From JBCCDY01 sp039030555 (GTDB taxonomy: Bacteria > Bacteroidota > Bacteroidia > Cytophagales > Cyclobacteriaceae), in NCBI GenBank assembly GCA_039030555.1, contig JBCCDY010000010.1, forward strand, positions 1 to 64,000: a stretch of 64,000 bases of DNA, given 5' to 3'. The translations under genes and the position numbers were made by a program. The notes under the pieces were generated by a model. It saw only the letters and a list, made by a program, of their open reading frames with translations, made no database searches and was not told the origin of the DNA. Positions 1-9,021 of the stretch are shown one piece after another; positions within the stretch are counted from its first letter, which is position 1, and each line of letters starts with the position of its first letter.

Positions 1-1
1 A

Positions 2-1204
2 ACACAAATATCGGTAGGATCAGTAGAAAACTCAGAGTTTGACAATCTGGATGGATTGGATCAGGCATTAAGCAGTACATCAGATGTTATTTTCAATACG
101 GTGACGGCAGATTTGACAGGAGATGTAACTGGTAACGTATCGGGTACCTCATCAGGCTTCACAGGAAATCTGGGAGGAGATATTACCGGACCCCAAGGCT
201 CAACAGAGATTACAGCAAATGCGGTAACTACAGCAGAAATAATGAATGGTACAATAAGTTTATTAGATATGGGGCCGAGCTCTGTATCGGGCAATGCGAT
301 ATTGGATAATACTATTCAGGCTGTGGATATTGATGATGGAGTTATTGGCTCTTTACAAATAGCTGATGGTGGTGTTGATACCGATGATATTAATTCTAGT
401 GCCGTGACAGAGGCGGAGCTTAATATAAGTGTTGCCGGAGATGGATTATTAGGGGGAGGAGGAACAGCATTATCTGTGAATGTGGGAAATGGATTAGCAA
501 TCAATACGGATCAGGTAGAAGTAGACGAATCGGCCCTCGATTTAGCCAATCTTGGAGGAACTCTTGACGTGGCAAGTGGAGGTACGGGTGCAACAACAGT
601 GGCTGATGCCAGAACAAACATCGGCCTTGGCACTTCTTCCTCTCCGACTTTTCAAGGGTTAACAATAACAGACCTGTCTGGTGCTCAGGACACTTACACA
701 GGCGATGGAACTACTAACTCATTTACCATTAGTGCTACCGGTGCTTTTAGTAGCAGCGATATACGCTTGAAAGAAAATATCGAAAACCTTAAAACACCTC
801 TCGAAAAGATCAAAGAGACAGAAGGTGTTAAGTATAATTTCAAGTCAGATAGTAAAGAAGAGGTTCATTTTGGTGTGATCGCTCAGGATATAGAAAAGAT
901 ATTTCCTAACCTGGTACGCACGGATGATAAAGGGTACAAGTCGGTAAATTATACAGAGCTAATTCCGGTCTTGATAGAAGCCTTAAAAGAACAGCAAAAA
1001 CTAATTGAGTCCCTTCAGGTAAAACTAGATGATGAAAAATCTACAAAAGAAGATTTAAAAGCAGCTTTGGATGGTCAAAAAGAGCTTTTGAATCTTCAGG
1101 CTTCAGCTATGCTGTCTTTGCAACAGGAGAATAATAAAATGAAATCAGATATTGGAGAAATTAAAAAAGCCCTGGGTTTAGGCTTAGAGGCCTCCGATAG
1201 ATAA
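2..1204 (+). CDS. Surface fibre-like protein with C-terminal peptidase S74 (endosialidase chaperone) domain, 5'-truncated
   Basis: The reading frame is open to the first base of the window, so the start lies upstream; the first possible internal start, a TTG at 56, is unlikely to be real. The N-terminal two thirds is low-complexity and rich in Gly, Thr, Ser and Asp (TGDVTGNVSG-type stretches), as in beta-rich fibre proteins. The last ~150 residues carry the S74 signature SSDIRLKENI followed by a FGVIAQDIEKIFPNLV block and a terminal coiled coil. In this family the domain trimerises the fibre and then cleaves itself off, using the Ser and Lys seen in the SDIRLK segment. It lies 2 bp before the next secreted-protein gene, so the two are probably cotranscribed. 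Export by T9SS is inferred only; no C-terminal sorting domain is visible, which fits a cleaved chaperone end. Confidence 0.85.
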   Translation, partial: TQISVGSVENSEFDNLDGLDQALSSTSDVIFNTVTADLTGDVTGNVSGTSSGFTGNLGGDITGPQGSTEITANAVTTAEIMNGTISLLDMGPSSVSGNAILDNTIQAVDIDDGVIGSLQIADGGVDTDDINSSAVTEAELNISVAGDGLLGGGGTALSVNVGNGLAINTDQVEVDESALDLANLGGTLDVASGGTGATTVADARTNIGLGTSSSPTFQGLTITDLSGAQDTYTGDGTTNSFTISATGAFSSSDIRLKENIENLKTPLEKIKETEGVKYNFKSDSKEEVHFGVIAQDIEKIFPNLVRTDDKGYKSVNYTELIPVLIEALKEQQKLIESLQVKLDDEKSTKEDLKAALDGQKELLNLQASAMLSLQQENNKMKSDIGEIKKALGLGLEASDR

Positions 1205-1206
1205 AA

Positions 1207-2601
1207 ATGCAAAAAGCAGGTTTCCATATTGTACTTTTTTTTTTAAGCACTCTGACTCATGGACAGATAGGCTTGCTGAACAATGCAGGTTCTCAAGTCA
1301 CGGTAAATGAGGGGAGTACAGTCACCATAAACGGAACACTTACTAATCAGGGAGATTTTAATGGTAATGGGCCTTCAGAAATCACTATTTCTAATGACTT
1401 GCAAAATGGTGGAAGTCTGGAAACCGGAGATCAATCTAATTTAACAGTTGAAGGCCAGTTAAGTAATACTGGATCAATGAATACTGGCGTATCTTCAAGT
1501 TATTTTATTGGGCAATCTTTCTTAAACTCCAATCAGTTTTTCAACACCGGTCTTTTGGTTCTAGGGGAAGACTTTAATAATACAGGAACTTACAATGGTG
1601 TTCAAGGGTCTTTGGAACTAAATGGTCCACAGGCTCAACTCGTCAATTCTAATGACTCAATTGGGTTTGTTGATTTAATAATGAATGGTGCAGAAGGCAT
1701 ATTTAATGTACCAGTGGGAGTCTCAGGCTCTTTAGACTTGATTAATGGGATAATTAGATTTGATGATCCTCAAAATGAGATTTGGATCTTAGAGAATGCC
1801 CAGGTGTTTGGAGGAAGTGAAAACTCGTTCGTGGAGGCTAGAATGGTACGTGTCGGAACTGGCTTTCGAAATTTTCCTGTCGGAGTTAATGGTACCTTCG
1901 CTTTGGTAGAGTTGGAAGACGTTATGGGTACTTCTCCTGTATATGCTATCCAGGCATTCGAACCTTTGCCATCCGATGCAACAATTGACCGAACCCTTCA
2001 AGCGGTTTCTCCTCTAAGATATTGGATACTTGATAAAATTAGCGGTGAATTTATGGGCTCAATATTGAGAGTAAGAGAAACACCTGATCTTGCTCTTGAA
2101 GATTTGGAACCAGTCCAGAATGCTGAAGCAGAATTCAATAAACCTGTAATTGCACAATCTGATACACTCGAAGGTGATTATAGAACAATGAATGATTTTG
2201 AAACGGTTGAAAGTACTGTTGATGGATTAATTGTAAGCGATAGTCTTTTAAGCTCTCGGTTTTTTGCTATTGGCATAGGCCCAACAATTCCACCGGATGG
2301 TGTATTGTTTATTCCTAATACATTTTCTCCTTTGGCTTCTGACCCGGAAGACCAAGTGGTTAAAGTGTATGCAGAAAGAATAGATGAAACAGCTGAATTC
2401 TCCTTCAGAATATTTAATAGAGCAGGGTTAATGGTATTTGAAACTAATGATTTCGTTGAAGCAAACACAATTGGATGGAGTGGTATGAATTCAAGAACAG
2501 GAGAAGAAGTTCCCGGAGGTAACTATACCTATACTATTCTTTTAACATTCGAAAATGGAAGGACGATCGATGAAATTGGATCGATTTCCTATGTGAGATG
2601 A
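1207..2601 (+). CDS. Secreted protein with gliding-motility-type (CHU_C, T9SS type B) C-terminal domain
   Basis: The 464-residue product has a Sec signal peptide (first ~20 residues, ending THGQ) and an Asn/Gly/Thr-rich body with short beta repeats (for example TLTNQGDFNGNG and DLQNGGSLETG). The last ~95 residues start VLFIPNTFSP and contain FRIFNRAGLMVFE, W-G and PGGNYTYTI, the typical gliding motility-associated C-terminal domain. Proteins with this type B domain are exported by T9SS and usually need a PorP/SprF partner; that partner is the next gene, whose ATG overlaps this stop by 4 bp. Cell-surface adhesion or attachment is inferred. The signal-peptide codons contain a run of ten T at 1235-1244, which could slip. 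The passenger function is not recognised. Confidence 0.85.
   Translation: MQKAGFHIVLFFLSTLTHGQIGLLNNAGSQVTVNEGSTVTINGTLTNQGDFNGNGPSEITISNDLQNGGSLETGDQSNLTVEGQLSNTGSMNTGVSSSYFIGQSFLNSNQFFNTGLLVLGEDFNNTGTYNGVQGSLELNGPQAQLVNSNDSIGFVDLIMNGAEGIFNVPVGVSGSLDLINGIIRFDDPQNEIWILENAQVFGGSENSFVEARMVRVGTGFRNFPVGVNGTFALVELEDVMGTSPVYAIQAFEPLPSDATIDRTLQAVSPLRYWILDKISGEFMGSILRVRETPDLALEDLEPVQNAEAEFNKPVIAQSDTLEGDYRTMNDFETVESTVDGLIVSDSLLSSRFFAIGIGPTIPPDGVLFIPNTFSPLASDPEDQVVKVYAERIDETAEFSFRIFNRAGLMVFETNDFVEANTIGWSGMNSRTGEEVPGGNYTYTILLTFENGRTIDEIGSISYVR
1235..1244 (+). repeat. Homopolymer of ten T in a signal-peptide coding region
   Basis: Ten consecutive T residues encode part of LFFL in the signal peptide of the secreted protein starting at 1207. 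Gain or loss of one T would truncate the product within about 15 codons. Phase variation is only a possibility; AT-rich genomes contain such runs by chance. Confidence 0.5.
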
Positions 2602-3695
2602 AGTTCAAGATTCCACATATAGCCCTTCTTTTACTTATAGTGACTACTGTTGGTGTAAGTGCCCAGGATATTCAATTTTCCCAGTTTTACGCTGCTCCCC
2701 TTCGGTTAAACCCAGCTTTGTTAGGCATTGAAAGAAGTGTAACCTTTGGTGCTAATGTTAGAAGACAAGAAACAAATCTTGATGATCCAGCAGACATTAT
2801 CCACGCCTTCGCAATGGTTCCTTTTTTCAAAGGCGGTCCGGGACAAAATCAACTTGGTGGGGTGGGTATTTCATTTTTATCGTCTTCTAGCCCCGTTTCA
2901 GTTAGCTCTTCGTTAATTCCAACTAATGCTGCGCAGGGTATCACAGAGAACCAATCATCAATCTTTTTATCGGGAGCTTTTAACATGCCATTAAAATTCG
3001 ATGGTAGTGAAGTAATTACTTTTGGTGCACAAGTAGGCTTTTCACAAATAAGGTATGAAGAAGGAGATATTAGTAGCGGGATTCAAAACTGTTCTTTTTG
3101 TCCCGATGGAAGAGATGAATCCATAGATCCTACGATACCAAACTTTGCAGGGGAAAACGTTTCCTATCCTACAATTAACGTAGGTGTAATGTATTATTTC
3201 AACCCTAAGAAAAGCTACATATTACTTTCTGGAAGTGCATTCTCAGGAATAACGGTATCTAATATCAACAGGCCGGATGAAACTCCTTTCGATGATGGAG
3301 AAGATCGGATTCCAATCAATTATCAATACCAAGGTGGTATCGAGTTTTTTTTATTGCCAAAATTAAAATGGACTCCAACGACCATTATCAATTATCAAAA
3401 TCAGGATTTTCAATTCAACGCAGGTAATTACTTTTCGTATAACATAGGCCGAAATAGAGGTATTTCAACACAGGTTTCAGAAATAATTTTAGGTGCCTGG
3501 TATCGATATAGAGATGCTGCCATAATCTCCGCAGGGTACAATAGAGCCTCGTGGGGAGTGGGTTTCAGTTATGACTTTAATGCTTCTTTTTTGGGCTCTG
3601 AGAAAAGCGCTCTCGGCCCTGCTTTGGAACTCTCATTATCTTACAGAATTATTAAGGACAAAGCCTTAAGAACCTTCTCGACTCCTCTGCTGTAA
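2598..3695 (+). CDS. PorP/SprF family T9SS outer-membrane protein
   Basis: The 365-residue product has a signal peptide ending near VSAQ, then the family opening DIQFSQFYAAPLRLNPALLG, alternating amphipathic strands throughout, and an end matching an outer-membrane beta-barrel. PorP/SprF proteins associate with T9SS; SprF-like members help export type B C-terminal-domain cargo such as SprB. The gene overlaps the upstream cargo gene by 4 bp (ATGA), so this is very likely a cargo-and-partner pair. The usual downstream companion, an OmpA/TPR protein, follows after an 85-bp gap. Family assignment is firm; dedication to the upstream cargo is inferred from the arrangement. Confidence 0.88.
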   Translation: MKFKIPHIALLLLIVTTVGVSAQDIQFSQFYAAPLRLNPALLGIERSVTFGANVRRQETNLDDPADIIHAFAMVPFFKGGPGQNQLGGVGISFLSSSSPVSVSSSLIPTNAAQGITENQSSIFLSGAFNMPLKFDGSEVITFGAQVGFSQIRYEEGDISSGIQNCSFCPDGRDESIDPTIPNFAGENVSYPTINVGVMYYFNPKKSYILLSGSAFSGITVSNINRPDETPFDDGEDRIPINYQYQGGIEFFLLPKLKWTPTTIINYQNQDFQFNAGNYFSYNIGRNRGISTQVSEIILGAWYRYRDAAIISAGYNRASWGVGFSYDFNASFLGSEKSALGPALELSLSYRIIKDKALRTFSTPLL

Positions 3696-3717
3696 CGTAA
3701 TAGCTACGTGGTTAAAT

Positions 3718-3744
3718 GGATTATTAATGTATAATCCTTAATTT
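3718..3744 (+). terminator. Hairpin between porP-like gene and the giant OmpA-family gene
   Basis: A 7-bp perfect stem (3718-3724 with 3731-3737, GGATTAT/ATAATCC) with a 6-nt loop is followed by TTAATTTT. It could be a weak terminator or attenuator that lowers expression of the downstream gene; the T tract is imperfect. Confidence 0.4.
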
Positions 3745-3780
3745 TATAAGAATACCAAAAATCATAGGTAGTTTTCGTTT

Positions 3781-6700
3781 ATGGGAATTTTTGTGTTGCG
3801 CTTCGCTTTTAAGCTGTTTTTTTTCTCGTTTTTAATTGTCTCAACGGTTTTTGCCCAGCGAAGCACCAGAGATTTAAACAAAACAGGAGACTTATATTTC
3901 GATCAGCTACAGTACTACGAAGCCGTTCCATATTACGAACAATCTCTTCAAATAAACTCTAAAGATCGTCATGCACTCTACAAGTTAGCAGAATGCCATA
4001 GAAACTTGTTTGAATACAAAGAAGCTCAAGCGAGATATAAGAAAGTTGCCGACTTATATCCTAGTAATTACCCTCTCTCACTTTATTATTATCCATTGAT
4101 GCAAAAATTCAATGGAAAATTTGATGAGGCAATAGTAAATTTCGATCTATTTCTAGAGTTTGCTAAAAATACGGATAGCAAAGCACTTGAAGAGGAGCCT
4201 ATTTACATCGAGCAAGCTAAAGTTGAAAAAGAGGGTTGTATTTTAGCTTTAAATCAACTTTCGTCTCCGGTACGTGACTTTACGTTCAGACTTCTTCCAA
4301 AACCTCTTAATTCTGAATATAACGACTATAGCGCTGCGCCTTACAAAGATGATGAGTCAGCCGTCTTGGCATCAGGTAGAAGTGGAGGTAGAGGGCGATC
4401 TGTCAATTCTAGGTCAGGCGAATTATTCGCTGACATTTATAGGTTTAAAAAAGAAGGGGAGTCCTGGAAAGAAATCAAAGTCAAAGATAATTTTGATGAC
4501 GTCAATACGAAATGGGGGGATGGCTCAGGTGTTTTCACTCGGGACGGCAATAAATTTTATTTTACCAGGTGTAATGAGAATAACACCGATAACTGCCTGA
4601 TTTATGTAACTACTGTTGTAGACGGAAAGTGGATTGAACCGATTCCTTTAAACAAAAATATTAACCTCCCTAAATCTGACTCTAGGCATCCGGCATTATC
4701 GAATGGTGGGGATACTTTGTTTTTTTCCTCAGACCGAAAAGGGGGACAAGGAGGTCGCGATATCTGGCTGAGCACCTCTTCCGGCTCAGAAAACTGGGGG
4801 CCTGCCATTAATATGGGAGACCAGATTAACACGGTATTTAATGAAATATCTCCCTACTTTTTTTCAGAAGAAAACACCTTATTTTTTGCTTCAGATGGAC
4901 ACAGGGGTTTTGGGGGCTTAGATATGTATTTTGCCAAAGGCTATGATCTATTCAACCCCGAAATTTATAATATGGGGTTTCCTTTCAACTCCAATAAGGA
5001 TGATGCCTTTTTTGTTTTAGGGATAAACAAGGGATACCTAACCTCCAACCGAACTAAAGGAATTGGAAAATTTGATGTTTATTCGTTTGACTACAATACA
5101 GGGAGAGCGGTCATAGCTGAAATCAATAACGAAAAATCCGTCGCAGGTAGAAATTCAGTTTTTAGTGACGATTTCAATTTTGATGCCGAAGACCAGGTTA
5201 TGATCGAAAAGATCATTTCAGTAATGGTTGCTTCTAAAATCTACGGCGTCGAATTGGCCTTTACAAATACAGAGCTGAATTTTTATGAAAGCCTTTCAGA
5301 TGAAGACAAGAAGAGGGTCAGTAGAATTGTAAATTCAAGAGTAAGAAATTTAAGCAGGTCCAGTCTCTCCATGATCAGAGACGAAGACGAGTTTTATTAC
5401 AAGAATTTAGGGGAAGAGGAAAAGGAGCATGTTGATGGTATCGTTTCTAAGTATTTAGAGGAAAAGGGACTAAATGAAACTATTGAACTTAACGAAGAAG
5501 ACGAAGAATACTACTTTGCTCTTTCAGCACAGGAAAAGCAAAAATTGGAGCGACTCATTGCTTTTCGACTTAAAAATGATGAGGAAATTTTAGAAGAAAA
5601 AGTGTCAAGTGGCTATCAATCCGTGGAGAAAACAATCTACGATAACTTAAGTGATCAGGAGAAAGCCTGGGTTGATAAGGCTTCTGTCTCTTACGCAAAA
5701 TCTAAAGCTAACTTCTTAAAGCTCGAATTAAGTGCTACTGAAAAGGAATTTTATAATGCTTTAGAACAGGACGAAAAACTAACTATCAATGGTGCAGTAT
5801 ATAATAAGCTGACTACTCTAGCAAAGAAACCTGAATATCAGTTAAACGAAGCAGATAGAGCTTATTACGGAAAACTTTCCAAAGAAGATCGAGAACTTTT
5901 AAGTGGTATTGCATCCAACTTACTGAGTTCAAACTCTTCGAACCTCTTTGATGCACTTACTTCAGAAGAACAAGATTTTGTTAACAATATGGCATCAGCT
6001 GATCGTCAAATTGCCGATCGCTTAATAGCTACGCTTATGGCTAATATTGCCGATGCTGACGATTACACTTATGAAAACTTAAGCCAGCAGGAAAAAGATC
6101 GCCTAGAAAGATTTGCAAAAGCTAAGGCAGAAGGAAACTATAGAAATTACATTCAGGGTTTGAGCGCTGAAGATCAGGAACATTACAATAAACTAAGTAA
6201 GTCTGAAAAGAGAAGAATTGACCGTATGGTCGATCGTTACGCAAGATATAAGTCAGCGCGTCAATCAGGCCTTTTAGCTTTAGAGGAAAAAGATAGTGAA
6301 CTAAAAGAACAGTCAGGCCTTAAATCCTTTGAAGAAGAAACGCTAGACGCTTTAATTGAATCAACTACTAAGTTGAATCCTGAAGAAAAAAAGCAGGCAA
6401 AGCAGATTTTAGGAAGGAACTACGATAAAATCCCACAGAATGCTATTGATTTCTTCGAGGAATCTACTGTTCAGGATAAGACTAAAGTAACCGATTTATT
6501 GGTAGCGGTTGTCACGTCATCTTCAAAAGGCATTAATGAATTAAACCCTGGCAATTACCAGAGTGAGATAGGTTTTTATAAAAAATTGGATGGAGAAGAA
6601 AAGACTAAAGTTGATCAGATCGTTACCTACCCAATACTGGATAAAGAAGAGTATTTGCTTAATCTTACTGAAGAAAAAAGAGGAGAAATAGCGGAGGTTG

Positions 6701-8922
6701 CCAAAAAGTATTTCATTGCGCGAACTGGTAATATAGTACTTTCACCGGCTGAAAGTGATCTTTCGTATTATGAGACATCAAACCAATTAGGCCAGTCAAC
6801 GATCGATAGAGCTTCGGCACTCTCACAGTTCGAGAATCTAACACGTTTGGAAAAGGAATATTACAACTCGCTCAGTCCTCAGGAAAGAGCTAGAGTAGTA
6901 GGAATAATCAGCAATAGCTTAATGAACAATGGTGCTCTGGATGCTGAAAAATTGGAGAAGGATAACAAAAACTTCTTCAATGAACAGGAAGATCGGAATC
7001 AGAGGTTACTAAAAGGTATTGTGGCTGCTCCATTCTTCAATTTCGACGTTGATAATCTGCTGTTTTATCAAGACTTAAGTGATGAAGATAAAGCCATTCT
7101 TTCCAGGCTAACTAAAAATAGATTGACTTCCGGCCTTGCCTTAGATTATGCAAAATTATCAACAGAAGAAAAAGAGTATTTAGAGAGCTTATCGGATAGC
7201 GAAAGAGAAGTACTTAATAGGTTTTTAGCTTCTGAACCAAACAATTTAAACGAAGAAGGTAGCCTGTTTTACGAAGAGCTAGCTTCTGAAGAAAAAAGGA
7301 TAGTTAATAAGATCAGAGGTAATGTCAATATTGCCAGAGGAGAATTAGCTCTTGGGCTTTTTGGGGGTGGAGAAAATGAAGCTTCCAGTAATGATGAAGA
7401 GGGACGAACAACAAGTTCTGCAAACAAGAGTCTTGAAGAGATTATAGAAGAAGATATTCTCTTCTACAATAACCTCACAAAGGAGAATAAAAAAGTAATC
7501 GATAGAGTGGTTGCTATTCGGCTGGTAAAATCGACTTACGAATCAAACCCTGATCTGTTTGTAGAGGATACAGAGTATTATAAGAAGCTCGATAAGGATG
7601 AGAAAGAGATTGTTAAAAGGCTAGGAAGAGAACTCAATAATACCGACCCTGATAGCCCGATGATCACTGACGGACAATTGAATTACTATCAAAGAATGGC
7701 TCCTGAAAAAAGGGCTAAAGTGAATAGATTGGCTGTAAGAGAAGCGTTAAAAGCTCAGAGTATAAGTGATGTAAAGCTTAGTGCAGAGGACGAAAACTAT
7801 TTTAAAAAGCTTCCTAAGGAAGATAAGGAAAAAGTAGACAGGATAGTACAAATCAGAAAAGCCTCAAACCGATTGATGGGCAACGACCTGCAATTGGAGA
7901 TTGAGACTACGGAAGATTCAAGAGTAGTTGCTCAAGTGAACACGTTCAAAGCAGGGGATTACGACAATGTTATAGTTAGCGGAAAACTATATGATCTAAT
8001 TTCAGGCCAGGCAGCTTATGGAGTTGAAATTCCTCTATTGGATGATAAAGGAGAAGTAGTAAAAATTACCAGTACAAATCGAGACGGCTCCTTTAAATAT
8101 ATAAACCTGCCGTCAGGAATGTCATATTCTATTTTATCTCAAATTGAGAAACCTAAAGTAACTACTCCTCAGAAATACTTCATAAAAGACTTGATCATAG
8201 AAGGAATTGACCGATCAGAGGTGATGAATATCGGATATGATAATGTTTACTTCGATTTGAGCAGTTCAGAGTTACGTCCGGAGGCTAAATCAGTTCTCGA
8301 CGAGCTGATAAAGATAACCAATAAGTACGATCAGATTCAGATTGAGATAAATGCCTATACCGATAATATTGGTTCTGACGAATTTAATTTTGCACTTAGT
8401 GCTAAAAGAGGACGTTCCGTATTCGAATATTTAGTAGAAAAAGGGGCGGACCGTACTACGCTCGTGATTAACCCAAGAGGAAAGAGCAATCCTATAGCTT
8501 CAAATAATAATGACTTTGGTCGCCAATTCAATAGAAGAGTAGAATTTAATATTACAGGTTCAGGCCTTAAAGAAGATTTAGAGTATGTAACCTACATCAC
8601 TAAGCCAGGTGCAGGGATCAAAGAAATAGCAGAGGCTCACGAAATGACGGAATCTGAGCTGAGAGAATTAAATAATATCCTTTCAGGAGAGCCGAAAGCA
8701 TACAAACCAATCAGAATAAAGGCTGATGTCAAGCCTAATACCGACCTTTTATTCAAGAGAAATGCCACAACCGGAAGAGTTACATACACGGTTAAAAAAG
8801 GAGATACGGTTTACTCGCTATCAAATAAATTCGGAATAAGCCAGGAAGCACTTATGGGTACCAATGGTCTAAAAACGCCACAAGACCTTATGGCCGGCCA
8901 GGTTTTGACCGTATATCAGTAG
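3781..8922 (+). CDS. Giant PorE-like TPR / beta-propeller / CRD / OmpA / LysM protein with ~23 internal repeats
   Basis: The 1713-residue product has a signal peptide (ends near VFAQ, residue ~26), TPR-like helices at ~30-150 (LYFDQLQYYEAVPYYEQSL), and a PD40/WD40-like propeller at ~165-435 (SSDRKGGQGGRDIWLS, FASDGHRGFGGLDMYF). A repeat region of ~870 residues follows (495-1365), then a carboxypeptidase-regulatory-like fold at ~1392-1458 (DGSFKYINLPSG), OmpA at ~1481-1592 (NVYFDLSSSELRPEAKSVLD, NRRVEF), a degenerate LysM at ~1601-1646 and a clear LysM at ~1667-1713. PorE of the T9SS has the order TPR, propeller, CRD, OmpA, so this looks like a PorE/SprE-type peptidoglycan anchor with a large insertion and added LysM domains. 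It follows the PorP/SprF-like gene. T9SS association is inferred. A T8 run at 3817-3824 lies in the signal peptide. Confidence 0.85.
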   Translation: MGIFVLRFAFKLFFFSFLIVSTVFAQRSTRDLNKTGDLYFDQLQYYEAVPYYEQSLQINSKDRHALYKLAECHRNLFEYKEAQARYKKVADLYPSNYPLSLYYYPLMQKFNGKFDEAIVNFDLFLEFAKNTDSKALEEEPIYIEQAKVEKEGCILALNQLSSPVRDFTFRLLPKPLNSEYNDYSAAPYKDDESAVLASGRSGGRGRSVNSRSGELFADIYRFKKEGESWKEIKVKDNFDDVNTKWGDGSGVFTRDGNKFYFTRCNENNTDNCLIYVTTVVDGKWIEPIPLNKNINLPKSDSRHPALSNGGDTLFFSSDRKGGQGGRDIWLSTSSGSENWGPAINMGDQINTVFNEISPYFFSEENTLFFASDGHRGFGGLDMYFAKGYDLFNPEIYNMGFPFNSNKDDAFFVLGINKGYLTSNRTKGIGKFDVYSFDYNTGRAVIAEINNEKSVAGRNSVFSDDFNFDAEDQVMIEKIISVMVASKIYGVELAFTNTELNFYESLSDEDKKRVSRIVNSRVRNLSRSSLSMIRDEDEFYYKNLGEEEKEHVDGIVSKYLEEKGLNETIELNEEDEEYYFALSAQEKQKLERLIAFRLKNDEEILEEKVSSGYQSVEKTIYDNLSDQEKAWVDKASVSYAKSKANFLKLELSATEKEFYNALEQDEKLTINGAVYNKLTTLAKKPEYQLNEADRAYYGKLSKEDRELLSGIASNLLSSNSSNLFDALTSEEQDFVNNMASADRQIADRLIATLMANIADADDYTYENLSQQEKDRLERFAKAKAEGNYRNYIQGLSAEDQEHYNKLSKSEKRRIDRMVDRYARYKSARQSGLLALEEKDSELKEQSGLKSFEEETLDALIESTTKLNPEEKKQAKQILGRNYDKIPQNAIDFFEESTVQDKTKVTDLLVAVVTSSSKGINELNPGNYQSEIGFYKKLDGEEKTKVDQIVTYPILDKEEYLLNLTEEKRGEIAEVAKKYFIARTGNIVLSPAESDLSYYETSNQLGQSTIDRASALSQFENLTRLEKEYYNSLSPQERARVVGIISNSLMNNGALDAEKLEKDNKNFFNEQEDRNQRLLKGIVAAPFFNFDVDNLLFYQDLSDEDKAILSRLTKNRLTSGLALDYAKLSTEEKEYLESLSDSEREVLNRFLASEPNNLNEEGSLFYEELASEEKRIVNKIRGNVNIARGELALGLFGGGENEASSNDEEGRTTSSANKSLEEIIEEDILFYNNLTKENKKVIDRVVAIRLVKSTYESNPDLFVEDTEYYKKLDKDEKEIVKRLGRELNNTDPDSPMITDGQLNYYQRMAPEKRAKVNRLAVREALKAQSISDVKLSAEDENYFKKLPKEDKEKVDRIVQIRKASNRLMGNDLQLEIETTEDSRVVAQVNTFKAGDYDNVIVSGKLYDLISGQAAYGVEIPLLDDKGEVVKITSTNRDGSFKYINLPSGMSYSILSQIEKPKVTTPQKYFIKDLIIEGIDRSEVMNIGYDNVYFDLSSSELRPEAKSVLDELIKITNKYDQIQIEINAYTDNIGSDEFNFALSAKRGRSVFEYLVEKGADRTTLVINPRGKSNPIASNNNDFGRQFNRRVEFNITGSGLKEDLEYVTYITKPGAGIKEIAEAHEMTESELRELNNILSGEPKAYKPIRIKADVKPNTDLLFKRNATTGRVTYTVKKGDTVYSLSNKFGISQEALMGTNGLKTPQDLMAGQVLTVYQ
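5263..7875 (+). repeat. Array of ~23 divergent 37-40 residue coding repeats
   Basis: The encoded unit is roughly [EL]-[FY]-[YF]-x2-L-[ST]-x-[ED]-[ED]-[KR]-x2-[VI]-x-[RK]-[IL], as in ELNFYESLSDEDKKRVSRIV, EYYNSLSPQERARVVGII, LFYQDLSDEDKAILSRL and NYFKKLPKEDKEKVDRIV. The first three units start near residues 501, 538 and 577. A few middle copies are degenerate (for example near IDFFEESTVQDKTKV and SYYETSNQLGQSTI). The pattern predicts a helix-turn-helix unit stacked into a long rod. I do not recognise it as a named repeat. Confidence 0.85.
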
Positions 8923-8982
8923 TTTGAGGACAAACTTATCATAAGTAAGTAAATCTACTTTTTTATTTATCCGAGTTTAATC

Positions 8983-8990
8983 TAACTTTG
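8983..8990 (+). promoter_or_regulatory. Bacteroidota -7 box for carB
   Basis: TAACTTTG matches TAnnTTTG and lies 31 bp before the carB ATG. No convincing -33 TTTG was seen about 20 bp upstream. Confidence 0.6.
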
Positions 8991-9021
8991 GCCAATTTAA
9001 ATTTTAATCTCCCCTATATCT

